From Tupaia tana (lineage: Eukaryota; Chordata; Mammalia; Scandentia; Tupaiidae), in the NCBI GenBank assembly GCA_026018925.1, contig JAKSZU010000008.1:6066415-6130414 (forward strand): a stretch of 64,000 nt of DNA, read 5' to 3'. The stretch's first letter is position 1. Each line of letters opens with the position of its first letter. The notes under the pieces are model-generated. The model was not told the origin of the DNA. It searched no databases and saw only the letters and a program-made list of their open reading frames with translations. Of this stretch, positions 47,000-59,420 are shown piece after piece. A program made the translations under genes and the position numbers.

Positions 47000-48710
47000 A
47001 AAAAATGAGGAAGCAAAACCAAGGAAGCTGGAAAAGGATCAGCCCAGGAAGAGAAGTCAGTAGATGATACAGGGCCTTGAAATAAAGTTTGTCCAGACCG
47101 AAGAACAAGGAACCCAACACTGAGTGGCCTTCCTGTCTGAGATTCTGGCATCATTTCGTTCTAGACACAGCTTTGCAACTGTCTAAAGCAGGAGCAAAGA
47201 CACTTACCTGCTACGCAAGTCAGACCTGGGAGGAAAATCAGCTGCAATACTAAATAAAGCCTTAGGGAGAGGAAAACTAAGAAAAACTATGTTTTTCTCG
47301 GTTCTTGCGTTCGTTCTTACTTTTCCAGTTTCCTTTCATACTTTTTTTTTTAATTACTCAGGAAGGATAGGAGCAGTCAAAAAGTAACCTTTATTAAAAA
47401 TCCGCACTCTAACAAAAAGTTTTTACGCCATCCAGGGAGACATAATTTTCTGAACTTTTCCTCTTTATTTTGGTAAATGGTATACTTGATTTCAACTCTC
47501 TGTTCCTGTGTGTCTCTTACTGTCTTTGATTTAGTACAGAAAGCAGAAGAACCCAATGCTATGTACACTTTAAATATACGATCATTCTCCTCGCCTCTCT
47601 CAACCCCTCCTACCTCTCACGAGTACCGAGCCTAACAGGAAAAAGAGACACAGTCTCCAGCAGGGTAAGTGCAGTTCTCTGGGAATCAGCTCTGCCCGAG
47701 GGCAGCGGGCATGCACTGTCCCCACAGAGGAGACGATTTTCACGCGGCCTTTTCTAGTCACTCGAAGACGCGCTGCAGTACCAGAAACGTGAGACCTGAG
47801 ACGAGTGTGGGTAGTGTTATACGGGGGATGATTTATTTTGATTCTCACTTCTGGTTTCTGAGTTGTCACGGCTGTTGTAGACTTCATCCTGCAACTTTGT
47901 ACAACTGGCAATGCTGAACACAAACCAAAGCCATATGTTTGTGTCCTTTTGCCAAACGGCTCCAGCAAATAGTTCTATTATTCCCTTAGGTAACCGACAT
48001 GTGCCAAGGATTTCTATTAGTCGCCGTGGCATGGCCTCAGAGTCACAGCTTTGTGACATTGGGGGGCCATCGCCAGATTTATGAGTTAGCAGAGGATGTT
48101 TTGTGTGGATTTTTAAAAATATGCCCTGTTTAAAGATAACTCAGAGCAAGTAGCATAGCAAAAAGGCCTTCGAGTTTTTTTTTTTCTTGCTGATATTTTG
48201 AGATGCATCTGTTGCAAAACATGTAAATGTTAGGAAACAAGCCCCTGACATACAGATAGGCTATTTTACATAGATTTTCCCCATGGACAACTCAGTTCCT
48301 TACTTTTCACTGTTTGTAGTAGTTAACTCTAGAAGTTACTAAAGTGCTTTTAAAATATCTCCCTTATTGACTCTTAAGCCTTAAGCAAACTAATTTCAGA
48401 CACAAATGAATTCAAATCAGATTTTTAAAACTATTTTAACAATAGACTTTTCTTTAAGAGTAAGCCTGTGTGAATACATCACACATATCAATCAATATGC
48501 AAAAAGATTGTGGGCTCGGTGGACATCATCTATATAATATCTTAAAATATTAAATGGATTGTACTTCTGACCAAAAAAAATCACAATTCTAAATTCAGCA
48601 CTAATAAGAAATTTTAATGCAAATCCGCAGAGATAAAGCACTGTTCTAGAGGCAGGCATTTGTGTAAATTCTTTGATTGAATTCATTTTCTTACAATACA
48701 GTCTATTCTT
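47000..48710. other. Single-copy stretch, no recognised gene or repeat
   Basis: A reverse-strand 122-aa frame (47600-47968) has no known domain. CpG sites are slightly denser at 47690-47800. Confidence 0.3.
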
Positions 48711-48713
48711 TTA

Positions 48714-48924
48714 TTTTAAAAAGTTTATTATTTATTTCTTCTATGAGAGAGATGGAGAGAGAAAGACAGACAGACAGGTACAGTGTCCTCATGCCGTGAT
48801 CCACCCAGCCAGGCTGGCCCCCAGGTCACAAACACACGCGGGCATGCCAGGGGACGTCTAGGGTGTGAACTCAGGACTTACCCACGTGGGTCCCGCTACA
48901 TTGCTGTATGCCATCGCCTGGCCC
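48714..48924 (-). mobile_element. SINE-C copy, reverse strand
   Basis: The reversed A/T tail (AAAAAGTTTATTATTTATTT), CT block (as GAGAGATGGAGAGAGAAAGA), 'gccgtgatccacccagccaggctggcc' and head 'ACCCACGTGGGTCCCGCTAC' follow SINE-C in reverse. Confidence 0.7.
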
Positions 48925-49397
48925 CCAGTGCTCTTTTTAATAAGTCAAATGTCTCACCTCTCTCCTTCCCCAGGTGACTCGTATACCAACTCAGTTTGCC
49001 CTGTTCCGTCAGAGTGACTAGATATTTTTGTCCGATTTAGTGAGAAATCCTGAAATTCATTCTATTAAGATAAAAACAGAAGAAGGAAGCATATTAAGCT
49101 GGAAAAATAAATAAAAGGCTAGTAATAAACATGAAAGTCAGTAATTAGCAATGTGTTGATACTTTTACCTAGCATACGATTATACTATGCTACAAAGTGA
49201 ACATTTTTATACCACATATCAATGTAAAAACCATTTTTCTTCTTTTAAAGGTAAGTTAAATTCATTTTTGTCTTCATGATCTATGTATATTGATATAAAA
49301 TCTTCAGTTTAGTTGAAGAATTGTATAGGAGAGACTCTCAAGTATTACTACTACTATTTTCATGTTAGTTTTTATTTTAGTTATTCTTATTTATTTC

Positions 49398-49615
49398 AGT
49401 CTTTTTGTCATAAGGCAAGTGCACTTGCCAGAGACAGAGAGAGGGAAAGTAAGGAATCACCCCCAGGGAGGGTGGCCATGCCACAATCCCTTCTCTTCCA
49501 TTCTCCTCTCAGGATTTTGGGCACACATGCACAGTTGCCCGGCGTGTTAACCCACTGGATCCAGGACTTGAAGTGTGGATCCAGCACCTTAACCACCACA
49601 ATACCTGCTGTCCCC
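49398..49615 (-). mobile_element. SINE-B copy, reverse strand
   Basis: The order is 'ttgtcataaggcaagtgcacttgcc', a GA block, CCCCAGGGAGGGTGGCCATG, 'ttctcctctcaggattttgggcac', then the head end 'aacctgctgtcccc' variant. The duplication is unclear. Confidence 0.72.
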
Positions 49616-49619
49616 ACTA

Positions 49620-51745
49620 TTATTTTTATTTTTAATCACTGGAAGATGTTTAAACAGAACTTAGGAGGTACTATACTCAAGAATTCTCAGAAGACACATT
49701 CAAAATGTTTCCTTTTCTTATATAGGGGATCTCTGTAATGAGGCCATCATAAAAGGCTAATCTCTCTGCCCGTGACCTCCATGCTTCCCAAGGAAACAAT
49801 CTGCCCTCAGCCCACTTCGTGTTCAGTCTCAGTACCCCGACCTACGCTACCTCTGTTTGGCCCCTGGGATGGTTTCCATCAGGCTCCTTGGCCTGTGAGA
49901 AAAAACTAGGAAATCCAACGTAGCGTCCTCAGCATACCAGAGAGGGCCTGCTTACACAAATGCCACATACATGTACACGCACTGAAAATGTTTGTATCTG
50001 GCAATTTCAGTACTTGAAAGCGCAAGCTACCAACCTTCCTTGCAGATTTCTATCTTTCTGTCTTTAGCCTTTGCAGTACACAGAGGTGCCGGCTTTTTAA
50101 CCATAGATTTCTGTATTACTTGTAGGCTTTGACCAGACATTAAGCAGATGGTTCTTCAACTCAACTCAGCAACTATAGTTCCTGGGGAAAAAGGGGGGTA
50201 GAAGTCTCTCAAGCGATAGAGCAGATTACTGCACATAATGTAATCATTGAAAAGTAGCACAGGAGCTTGGGAATTCTTAGTTTGTGTTTGACTGCAACTT
50301 AAGGGGGGGGCACTTTCTCTACAAATGGTTGTGGCCTATTCTGCTGCACTCTCAGTTCAGCGAGAGTTCTGAGGCTTTCCACCTGCCTATTCCCCTTTGT
50401 TTGCCGTACACTAACCTAAAACAAAAGATCCTGGAAAACAGTCACACTGGTGAACAAAGCTCTTTCTAAATCCTGAAAGTAATGGCTTTTTGTCTAATAC
50501 CCTATCGTGTTATGTATTTATTAGCAATACATTTTCCATTTATTTTCTCAAAGATTGCCAATAAAGAACTGAATCACATAAGGGAGCCGCTGTAAAGCCT
50601 CCGAGTTCCCTAATGTCACACTCATTAGCATCCGAATAAGCACACAGCAGCACATCATCTGCACAATTGCAATTTTTTACTACTTTTAATAGCGTTTCTC
50701 AAAGGGCTCATTTTCAACTTTCTTCAGTGGTTAGTTGGTTCTCAGGGGAAAAGGAGCTTCCTGACGCTCACAGCTTCCACTCAACAACCCGGCCGTTTGC
50801 TGTCAGAGGCATCAGCCCTCTGCCCTAACCCCATCTGCTGCGGCTCCCCTCCCGGGGGACGAGAGTTAAGGCACACAGCTGAGATCTGCTTGGAGAAGTG
50901 CACAGAGGGCGCCACAAAAGAGAAGTTTAGAAATATGATTTGACACACGAGGGCTCCTGAATTCCAAGCACACCGAAACCAAATGGGAGCCAGGACCCTT
51001 CAGGGCTCTCCCTGGGGGGCGTCCGTCATTAGTGACTCCACCCGCCTGCTTCTTGGGAGCCCAGATACCAGAAGGAATCTTCACTGAAATCAGTTGCCTC
51101 TAGTCCCTGCACATGTGCTATTTAAATCAAGGAGGTGCCCCTTAAAAACCCTTTTATTAATTGCCATACTTTCATCTTACTAGCTGACCATCTTAAGTTA
51201 TTTTAGAAAACTTAAGGACTTACTAAAATGTTCACGGAAAATACATATTTTTGGAGACAGTTCACCTAAGAGTTGAAATTTGAACAAACTCCTAACACTT
51301 GCTACTGAGTTTGAGCTCACATCCACCTTGTAGGATGGACACTTCTGCTTTCAAGTTTTTGTTTTTTATGGCAGAGCGGTCTTAAAAGTTAAAACCATAT
51401 GACGACCAAGGTGCTAGACACCTAATGGGTTACACGGTTCCTAAGTGTGCTCTCTAATTATGACACGGCTTTCCTTGTTCAGCAAAGTCATCAGTGTGCT
51501 CCATTTGTCTGCTTCCCTATCTGCCAATAATTAGGAACTCTCAGTCCTTTACCTCTGCTTCATGCGTGAGTACCTGCTTCTGCAAAAGACAGTGCTTTAA
51601 ACTTATGGTACATGAAATGAATCTGCAGTGTCATTTACACAAACAACAGCAACATCTCAGGGTGTATTAGATTACTCGTCACTGGGTGGGATGAATGATC
51701 TGAAATGATGATATCCACGTCAACTGTGTCCCCACAGCAGAGGTC
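49620..51745. other. Single-copy stretch with possible conserved non-coding DNA near 50.5-51.0 kb
   Basis: The stretch 50540-50700 (for example 'gccaataaagaactgaatcacataa', 'tcacactcattagcatccgaataagc') has no repeat hallmarks and looks single-copy and well kept. 50760-51070 is GC-richer. A distal enhancer is one possibility; an unrecognised exon is another. Neither is shown. Confidence 0.3.
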
Positions 51746-51757
51746 GGAGATTTCTTT

Positions 51758-52055
51758 CTTTTTCTTTTACTTTACTTTTCTTTTTTCCCTTTTTTTTTTT
51801 TTTTTTTTTTTTGTTGTTGTTGTTGTTGTTGTTGAGAGAGATGTGCTCACCAGAGAGACAGAAAGCAAAAAATCCCCCCCCCCCCCCAGGGAATATGGCC
51901 ATGCCATAATCCCTTCTCCTCCATTCTCCTCTTGGGATTTTGGGCATGCATGCACATGTGCCAGGCATGGGTTTTAAGCCTTTTGGGTCTGCAACTTAGG
52001 TCAACTAGGAGGGAGTCCAGCGACATAACCATTACGCCATCTGCTGGTCCCACAT
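51758..52055 (-). mobile_element. SINE intermediate copy with GTT-repeat tail and 14-C tract
   Basis: Reverse-strand head GGGACCAGCAGATGGCGTAA. The A-tail has become T-rich plus (GTT)n at about 51811-51833. The palindrome has grown to 14 C (51874-51887). AGATTTCTT flanks it (51749-51757; 52056-52064). Confidence 0.85.
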
Positions 52056-52089
52056 AGATTTCTTACGCTTCAAAGGGGTGTGCTATTTG

Positions 52090-52332
52090 AGGCCGGACTG
52101 TAGTGCCATGGTAATGCAATGCGGTGAGAGGCGGACCCACAGGGGAGGGGCCCGGGACCACATACAGAGAGCTCCCGGAGCAGGCCATACACAAATGCTC
52201 TCCTGACCTGGGGCTGGCGAGGCTGTGGTAGGTCATGGCACAGAGACTTTGCTGGGGGTGCTCTGTCTCTTTCTCTCATTCTCTGTCTCTTTCACTCACA
52301 GGAGAAAGGAAGAAATAGACTTAAAAAAAAAA
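52090..52332 (+). mobile_element. SINE-C copy
   Basis: 'GGACTGTAGTGCCATGGTAA', 'gaggcggacccacaggggagg', CGGGACCACATAC, 'ctgacctggggctggcgaggctgtgg', TTTGCTGGGGGTGCTCTGTC, a CT block and an A/T tail are all present. Confidence 0.72.
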
Positions 52333-52339
52333 GGATACA

Positions 52340-54050
52340 AAATACATTCTTTAAATACGCTCAACTCAAAGTGAAAAATTTGGTGAAAGGGCAAATGAAC
52401 TTAAACTGAAATGTACAACAGGATGGTTATACCATAAGGTAACTAATAGGAGGTCAAGTCCCTGTGGGAATTTGCCTGCAGAGACCAGATTTCTCTCAGT
52501 CAGGAAGTACATGACAGAGTTGTCTCAGAAGTCTGGAATGTTAATACAACCTGCTCTTAGAGTCCGTGTCTTAACTAGTAAACCCAAGACTATTTGCTGC
52601 AGTATTGCTATACCTTGAGGCCACATCTCCACAACTTTGAACAGTTTAATCACTTAATCACTCATCACCCTGAGCGCCTCACCAATTGTTCATTAATTGG
52701 AATTATAAAAATGAGGGATTATCCTTGCCTGATTTTTTATTTTTTTGAAAGCTAAGACAAGTTCTTTATAGTCCTAAGTTTCCAGATTTATTTCTTATAT
52801 TAATCAGTATGATAATTTAAGTTAGAGTCAAGTTTTGTATAAATCTTTGATGATATCTTCGATGGGAAAGACAATGAAATTCTTCACTTTTCCACTTGGC
52901 CTTTTGCTCCGTGAAATTTCTAATGAAAATTTAAACTCTTTATTTGGGAGTTTCTAATCAATGAGCTATAGAATTGGTTTCTCCATTATGGAAAGAGATT
53001 ATATATTTAGAAACCAGAGCACAAAAGTAATATAAGCCTATGGTGCTTTCTATTTATGCCGTCAAAAATGACTTTCTTCTGCTTGGTTCTCCAGGTAGAA
53101 TTAGAGAATATGCTTCATTGGCTAGAGAAAATGAAGATGACTAGTGAGGTCATTTAAGATGTTTTAGGCAAAGAAAAACACTGTTTATTGGCCACAAGCT
53201 TTACTTTTATCACCAGCTGATAATTATGCTCCTGATCACAGCAGGAACAGAGAAAAAGAGCTTTGGCGAAACTAGAGCCACTCTGCTGAAAAAAACAGTG
53301 CTCACACAAAGTGGCCAGTGGTTTGAGTTACGTCTAGGGAAGATATTTCAGATTTTAAATCATAGCTTATTCAACTAGCCAAATCCATTGATAGTGGCAA
53401 TCAAATTACTTTCATGATCCATTTTTAGTATTTGTTGCTTTCTGGAGTATTCGAACTGAAGTTCAAATATACACAAAACTTTGGGTCACTCACAGTTAGT
53501 TATTTTAAAAGAAAAATGAAATAAGCTTTGTCAAACCATGTGCACAATTTCCATTCATGGATTTCATTCATTTTGACTGGTTTGCCTGGCTTTTTGAAAT
53601 CTGCCCTGTGGAATATTTCAAAGAATTTTAAGTACAGGGAGTGCTATAGCAACTCTGATCTCCTTCCAGAAAATACACTTTTTTGCTTTGTAGATTGTTG
53701 AAGTCATACAGAATCAAATAACTCCTGGTTCCCACTGTGATGGGTAGGAAGTAATTGCACTTGCAGTGGTGGGCATCCCGGTTTTTGTATTTGTCCTCCT
53801 AATTCCTGTAAAAATAAAACACAGATCTCTTCTCCTTAAACTCTGAAGCCATTCCAAGGCCTATATTTCTCCCTGCGAGATGATTTAACTTTCACCTGAT
53901 TTAAGTAACAAAATAGCCCTCAAAGATACTTAAAGCCTTGCTGTAATTAACATAACTGCATTTAGATGCCATTCATGACTGATAATTCCAACACCTTGTG
54001 GGAAAAAAAAGTTGCATGCTGTAAACATTATAAACATATTCAAATAAGCT
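52340..54050. other. Single-copy stretch, no recognised gene or repeat
   Basis: AT-rich sequence without named repeats. Confidence 0.35.
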
Positions 54051-54350
54051 TAACAATCTGCCACGCTTATTTCTGCCTAGATCATGGACCAGCGAAATGG
54101 TTAATGCAAATGGATTTATAATTTGCTTTGGGGGGCCAGTTTCTTCTCCTTATTTATTAGCCCAGCTGATGGGGCAGATTTGATGAGGCACTTCTGGAAT
54201 AATTGAGTCATCACACAAAGAAGGCTGCTAGCATTCAGAGTGGTTTTATCAGCAGCAAGCAGGCCTGATTACTGACAATTACACTCTGATCCGGTGATGG
54301 AGGAGAAAGAGCCAACGAGTGGGAAATGTCCGTGTTTCTATCCAGGAATA
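54050..54350. promoter_or_regulatory. Candidate conserved non-coding element with POU octamer
   Basis: The octamer ATGCAAAT (54104-54111), preceded by TTA, lies in a block with no repeat features that has several AT-core motifs (TTTATAATTTGC, TAATTGAGTCATC, CTGATTACTGACAATTACAC). Octamers of this type bind POU-domain factors, and TAAT cores bind homeodomain proteins. Such clusters are typical of developmental enhancers in gene deserts. The function is inferred; conservation across mammals would have to show it. Confidence 0.35.
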
Positions 54351-56820
54351 ATTTCTACATTCATTTTACATGCTAAGTGTTTCCTATCTCTGCATAATAA
54401 ACTGTAAACAGGAATAGATGGCACAATGTCCCTTAATATTTCCTGGTAATGAAGACACAAATGTACAGTGAGTGCTGATAAATATAGATGAAACATAAGC
54501 TATTCTCCCAGTCTGTATTGTTACCTTTAAAACAAATGCATTTTTGTGGTAAAAGCATAATCATAGCTAATGCAAAAAAATGACAGAAGATTGAAACTGT
54601 CCTTGTAACTACATAGAAACTTTGTAAAAGTCCTGTTAATCACGGCTGCTTTAAAGGCTGGCGAGCCGAAGGTGAGATTCGAGACACCACGTCGTGTTGC
54701 TCAACAGTCAGCTGTGAAGAACTCCTTGGGTGAGATGCAGCGAAGGACAGTGTGACAGTGACCTCCATTACCACTCGAGCAAGCACATCTCAATGCCAAA
54801 CTGAGAAAACAATGAAGCTGGCGCAAGGAGACATCGTCACTAGCACGGATTTCAATTTCCCTTCCATCAGGCCTTTCGGCAAAACGTTGATCATGAATAG
54901 AAAGTTAGACCTAAGATTGCGTGATCTGTCATGCAGAGCAATGCATGGCGGTCTTCAGCGTGGTGTTTTTAACCACTTGCTTACAACATGGTTTATTAAC
55001 AGAACTCTATGAGCAAAATGCCTCTCACAGAGATGCTCATTAAACTAGCCTTCCCTCTAACTCAGAACCTCATTTGAAATGCCCAGAGAAAGGACATGGT
55101 TAGACTTTTCATGCACTACTGTAGAGCTGAGTGAGAAAACTCTAATTTCCTGCACTATCAACAGTTCCCTCTTTTAAAAAGCCAGTCAGGTGGGAGACCC
55201 ACATAATGAACCTGCCTGGGTCTGTTTGCTTAATCTTTCCTCTAAACGCCCTTCCTGGCTTCAAGAAATAAAAGTTATTCTCTGTTCTCTTGTGGTAACT
55301 ATGGAAACTCTGTTTTATTAAACTAACCACTTAACTTCAAGGCTTGTGTTGCAACTAAATGTGCTATTTTGAGTAAATTTATAATAAACAACCTTATAAT
55401 GTCAAAACATTTTTAATAAAGTTCAAAGAGCACTTGTTGATTCAAAAATAGGGCTTTTTATTATGTAAAGGGAAATTTCTCTAAGTTATTTTATTAAACA
55501 GATTGTTACACAATATACTTGATATCCTTAGGCATTTTCCATTTTTCTTATCCATTTCTAAGAGGTTCTTTAGAATTTTTTCAACAAGTCTGTTTTTCTC
55601 AATAGTAACTTATTTTTCATTAGGAGCTTCACTAATCTCTAAATATGAATTAAAATGAAATAATATGGTCATTTGTGTTCATTATCTGAAATGCAGAATG
55701 GCAGAATCCACTAAAATTGAGAAAGAAAGTGACATGATTTTTTATTATTGAGGACAATGGGATGCTGGATTTTTGCAGAAGGATCCTTGGATTTTATTCT
55801 TTCTCTAAAAATTTACTTAGTCTTGGTTCAATACACATTTATTGAGTGGCAGTGTATGACCTCATGCTAGGCAGTGGGCATAAAAAGATACATAAAACAT
55901 AATTCTTGTCCTCAAGTATACCAACCAGCAAGCTGGGTTTCCAGTATGACTGGAAAGTTTTATAAGAGAGGCAGAAGAAACAGTGGCTTCGACCAGACTG
56001 GAAATACTTCCAGAAGATGAAGATGAAAAAATTCAACCCTAGGGGAATTCAGAGATTTTTGACTATATTAAATAAATGTCCCCACAGACCCATAGAAAGG
56101 ACACCAATAATTTGAAATTACAATGGCTCAGTTAAACAATGCATTCCTGTTGTAATTGTATATGGTTACAAGAGGGTCAAAGAGATGAGATGGTCAAATT
56201 CAGCAGTTAAAATGAAGTGTTTTGAATTTGTTAATTTCATTTGTAACTTTCAGAGAACATTTTCCCTTCAGTATCAGAACTGCAAAATAGGTCTGCTGAA
56301 ATGTGACTAGTCATTCTTGTTTGGTTGACAGCATCTCCAGATTTCTGTATTCCAGTAGTGCTTTGGTGGCCCCTTCCTCTGTGGAATATGTTCTATGATT
56401 TTATATTTAGTCATGGCCATATTGTCTTCCCTGGGTTGGTTTAAGCTCATGGAACTGAGGGACTAGGTCTTGTTGACCTTTTCCTACTTTTATAGCCATA
56501 ATCGATGTCCATACTTCTATAGCTATAATATACTTTTTATAGCTACATACTTTTATGGTTGTAATAGGTGTTCAAGGCATTGAATCGAAGTACACAGAAA
56601 ACAATACTTTTCAGATGCTTGAAATAATAGCTAATTAATTGGGTGTTAATAGAAAACATCTCAGACAGTTGGCATTTGCAATGCTATAGATTTTGTCCAT
56701 TTGATTGCAATCCAAGCTAAGGAGAATTTACCACATTGGCCTTTACTTTGTGTTGAAATTGTCAACCCCCCAAATGCAAAGAAGACTAAGTGTGATGTGT
56801 ATTACGGTTTATACTCAGGT
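54350..56820. other. Single-copy AT-rich stretch with one ancient repeat trace
   Basis: 55829-55945 ('ttattgagtggcagtgtatgacctcatgctaggcagtgggcataaaaagata') looks like a common ancient mammalian repeat. The rest is unrecognised. No exon is supported. Confidence 0.35.
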
Positions 56821-56849
56821 ATTCTCCAGTGCCTATTTTCGTATCATTT

Positions 56850-57040
56850 ATATACACACACTATATATATATACACATACACATATATGCATATATACAT
56901 ATATATTATATACATATGTGTATAATATATAGTATATATAAATTTAGAAATGTATATACATTATATATACATATATTTATTATATACATATGTACAATTT
57001 ATATATATATTACATATATATATATATATGTATATACACA
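56850..57040. repeat. AT-rich simple repeat with (TA)n cores
   Basis: Dense TATATA/TACATA runs over about 190 bases, including TATATATATATATA at about 57015-57030. The tyrosine/isoleucine-rich frames here are translations of the repeat. Confidence 0.85.
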
Positions 57041-57287
57041 TAAATGCAGCTATGATTTAAACTGGTCTTTTATGATAATAAAGCCAAATGTAAACTAGAA
57101 ATATAGTTAGTCTTATTTTTTGGAAAGAGGACTAAGAAGGTCTTCAACTCATTTAAACTGTATGTAGTCCTTAGTTCTTATGATTTACTCTTCTCATTCA
57201 AAATTTGCCAGAATGTCTTCACTACTGTGCACATACATTTTATTTTATTTTTATAATAATTAATTAATTATATTTTATTATTATTTT

Positions 57288-57530
57288 TTCTTAGGTTTTT
57301 GCCGTATGGTACATATGCTTGCAGGAGAGAGACAAAGAGGGGAAATTATCCCCTCAGGTGGTGGTGGGTGATGGCCACACTGCAATTCCTTCTCCTTCAT
57401 ACTCCTCTCAGGATTTTGAGTCCACACGCATGAACTCAGAGCAATTTTTCAAGGTGCTGAGTCTGGAACTCTAACCACCATTGGCTATATAGGAACCTAG
57501 TGCCTCAACCACCAATGCCATCTGCTGGCT
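57288..57530 (-). mobile_element. SINE-B copy, reverse strand, diverged
   Basis: 'gtttttgccgtatggtacatatgcttgc', 'attatcccctcaggtgg', 'ttctccttcatactcctctcaggattttg' and a head end 'gccatctgctggctcc' fit SINE-B in reverse. It is one of the oldest copies here. Confidence 0.72.
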
Positions 57531-58065
57531 CCTATTTTAAACAGTGTATATCTATACACAATATATATCCATATACTCTAAACTGATGATTTTTGCATTG
57601 AAGAGAAAATTGTACTAGACATAAGGGAAGATGAAGCTAGCCTGTTATTTTTATCAGAGTAGTGAAGTCACAGAGCTTAGATGCTCCTTGACTTAGGCTG
57701 GAGCTACGTCTTAGGGGGGAATTACATACACCCATAGGAAGCTGAAAGTACTGTAAGGTGAAAGTGCGTTTAGCACACCTCACCTGCTGAACATTCTATC
57801 TTAGCCCGGCCTATTTTAAATCTGTTCAGAACACACTTTAGCCTACACTGGGCACAACTATCATCACGAAGACTATTTGATAATAAAGCATCGAGTGTCT
57901 CCAACCTCTTGAATACTGTACAGAGAGTAAGGAACAGAATGGTTGTGTGGCTTTCGCAGCATCATAAAGTCAAGAAAGTATTAGTCAAACCATCCAAACT
58001 GAGGGTTGTCTGAATCTTCTAAATAAATACATTTCACTTTAGTGAACTATTAAGAGAGAGGCATT

Positions 58066-58321
58066 TTTTTTTTTTTTTGAGAGGTTTTTTGCTATAGGGC
58101 ACATGCGCTCGCAAGACAGACAGACAGAAAGCGAGAAATCACACCCCAGGGGGTATGGCCATGCCGCAATCCCTTCTCCTCCTTTCTCCTCTTGGGATCT
58201 TGGGCACACACACACACACACGCGCGCCCGGCATGAGTTTAAGCCACTGGGTCTGGGACTCGAACCGCAATGGACTACATGGGAGTCCAGCAACATAGCT
58301 ATTATGCTAACTGCTGGTCCC
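58066..58321 (-). mobile_element. SINE-A copy with 14-bp target-site duplication
   Basis: Complete in reverse. AAGAGAGAGGCATT (58052-58065) and AAGAGAGAGGTATT (58322-58335) flank it, with one difference. A (CA)n run of about 14 bases sits in the body (58207-58220). The 131-aa frame at 58103-58498 is partly SINE. Confidence 0.9.
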
Positions 58322-58349
58322 AAGAGAGAGGTATTCTTGTACGTAGCTA

Positions 58350-58500
58350 TATGCTATCTCTTACTCATCATGGCAAGCCCCAGGGACATAGGATCAATTT
58401 TACATATGAGGAAAGGGAACCACAGGAAGCTCATTACCTCACCCAGCGTTCATCCAGGTAGCCAGAGCCCGAGCCAGAATTCACAGGGCAGCTGTTAATT
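58350..58500. mobile_element. MIR-like fragment
   Basis: 'tacatatgaggaaagggaaccacaggaagctcattacctcacccag' and 'ccagagcccgagccagaattcacagg' fit a decayed MIR. Confidence 0.45.
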
Positions 58501-58879
58501 CTCTCAAGCACTGGGCACCACATTCTTTGCAGCAGGGATCTGACCTTGTGTCCCCTCTGACACACCGTCCCTCTGTCCCATGCTCAACTAAGCACCAACT
58601 CACTATAGGACCCATGAGCCTCGGATGACACAGTCATTGTGCTTGCAAAAATACCATGTGGAGATTGTTTGTGTGTGAGGGATGTTGCAAAGCAGAAGAC
58701 AGAACTCTGAGTTGGTGACAACCATCATTCAGGTCCCCAAATGAGTGCTCCAATTTATACAGAGTACTTATCAACCCTAGCCTCTCGCGATGCTTTTTTT
58801 CTTCATTCAAATACAAGAAGATTTTTACAGGATTTATAGTGCCAGTTGCAAAATAGATCCCATCTATTGGCTGACTTAT

Positions 58880-59420
58880 TCTCTGCCTTAGTTCTCAATT
58901 GCTACTGTAACACATTTTCATAAACTTAGCGCCTTAAAACACTTCACATTTTTTTATCTTTCAGTTGTGGAGTTCCAAAGTCTAGAAGGGTACCACCAGG
59001 CCCAAACCAAAGAAGTCTGTGTTCCTTTCTAGAAGTTCCAAGGGAGAATGCATTTGCTCGCTCCTTAGGGCTCTCGGCAGGACAGACATCCCCGCTTCTT
59101 GCCGGTTGTGAACTGAGAGCTCCTGGAGCAAGCACAGTCCTTGGCTCGCGGCTCCCCCCCCCCCTATTTTCAAAGCCATCAATGGTGTGTTGACTTGACC
59201 CCTTCTCGTTTTGCAGCTCCCTTACCCAGCCTTCTGCCTTTTTCTTAAGGACCATGTGATCAGCCGAGCCTTCCTGGATAGTTCAAGAATCTCTCCCCAT
59301 TTCAGGTTTTTAGTTTACTCGCACTTGTTTTGCCATGCGAGGCAATGTATTTGCAGATTTTAAGCATTAAGACACAGACATTTGGGGGGGGCAATTATCC
59401 TGTCTGACATATTCTTCAGT
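58880..59420. mobile_element. Ancient mammalian interspersed repeat, family unresolved
   Basis: 'ttgctactgtaacacattttcataaacttagcgccttaaaac', 'gttgtggagttccaaagtctagaaggg', 'tccttggctcgcggctccc' and 'ggcaattatcctgtctgaca' follow the order of a widespread old mammalian repeat. I recognise it but cannot name the class reliably. The 103-aa reverse frame (58944-59255) is inside it. Confidence 0.55.

Noticed and set aside
47600-47968. 122-residue reverse frame as a possible exon
   Set aside because: No known domain, no supporting splice signals, and amino acid content looks random.
56701-57098. Tyrosine/isoleucine-rich frames of 74-89 residues
   Set aside because: Translation of the AT simple repeat.
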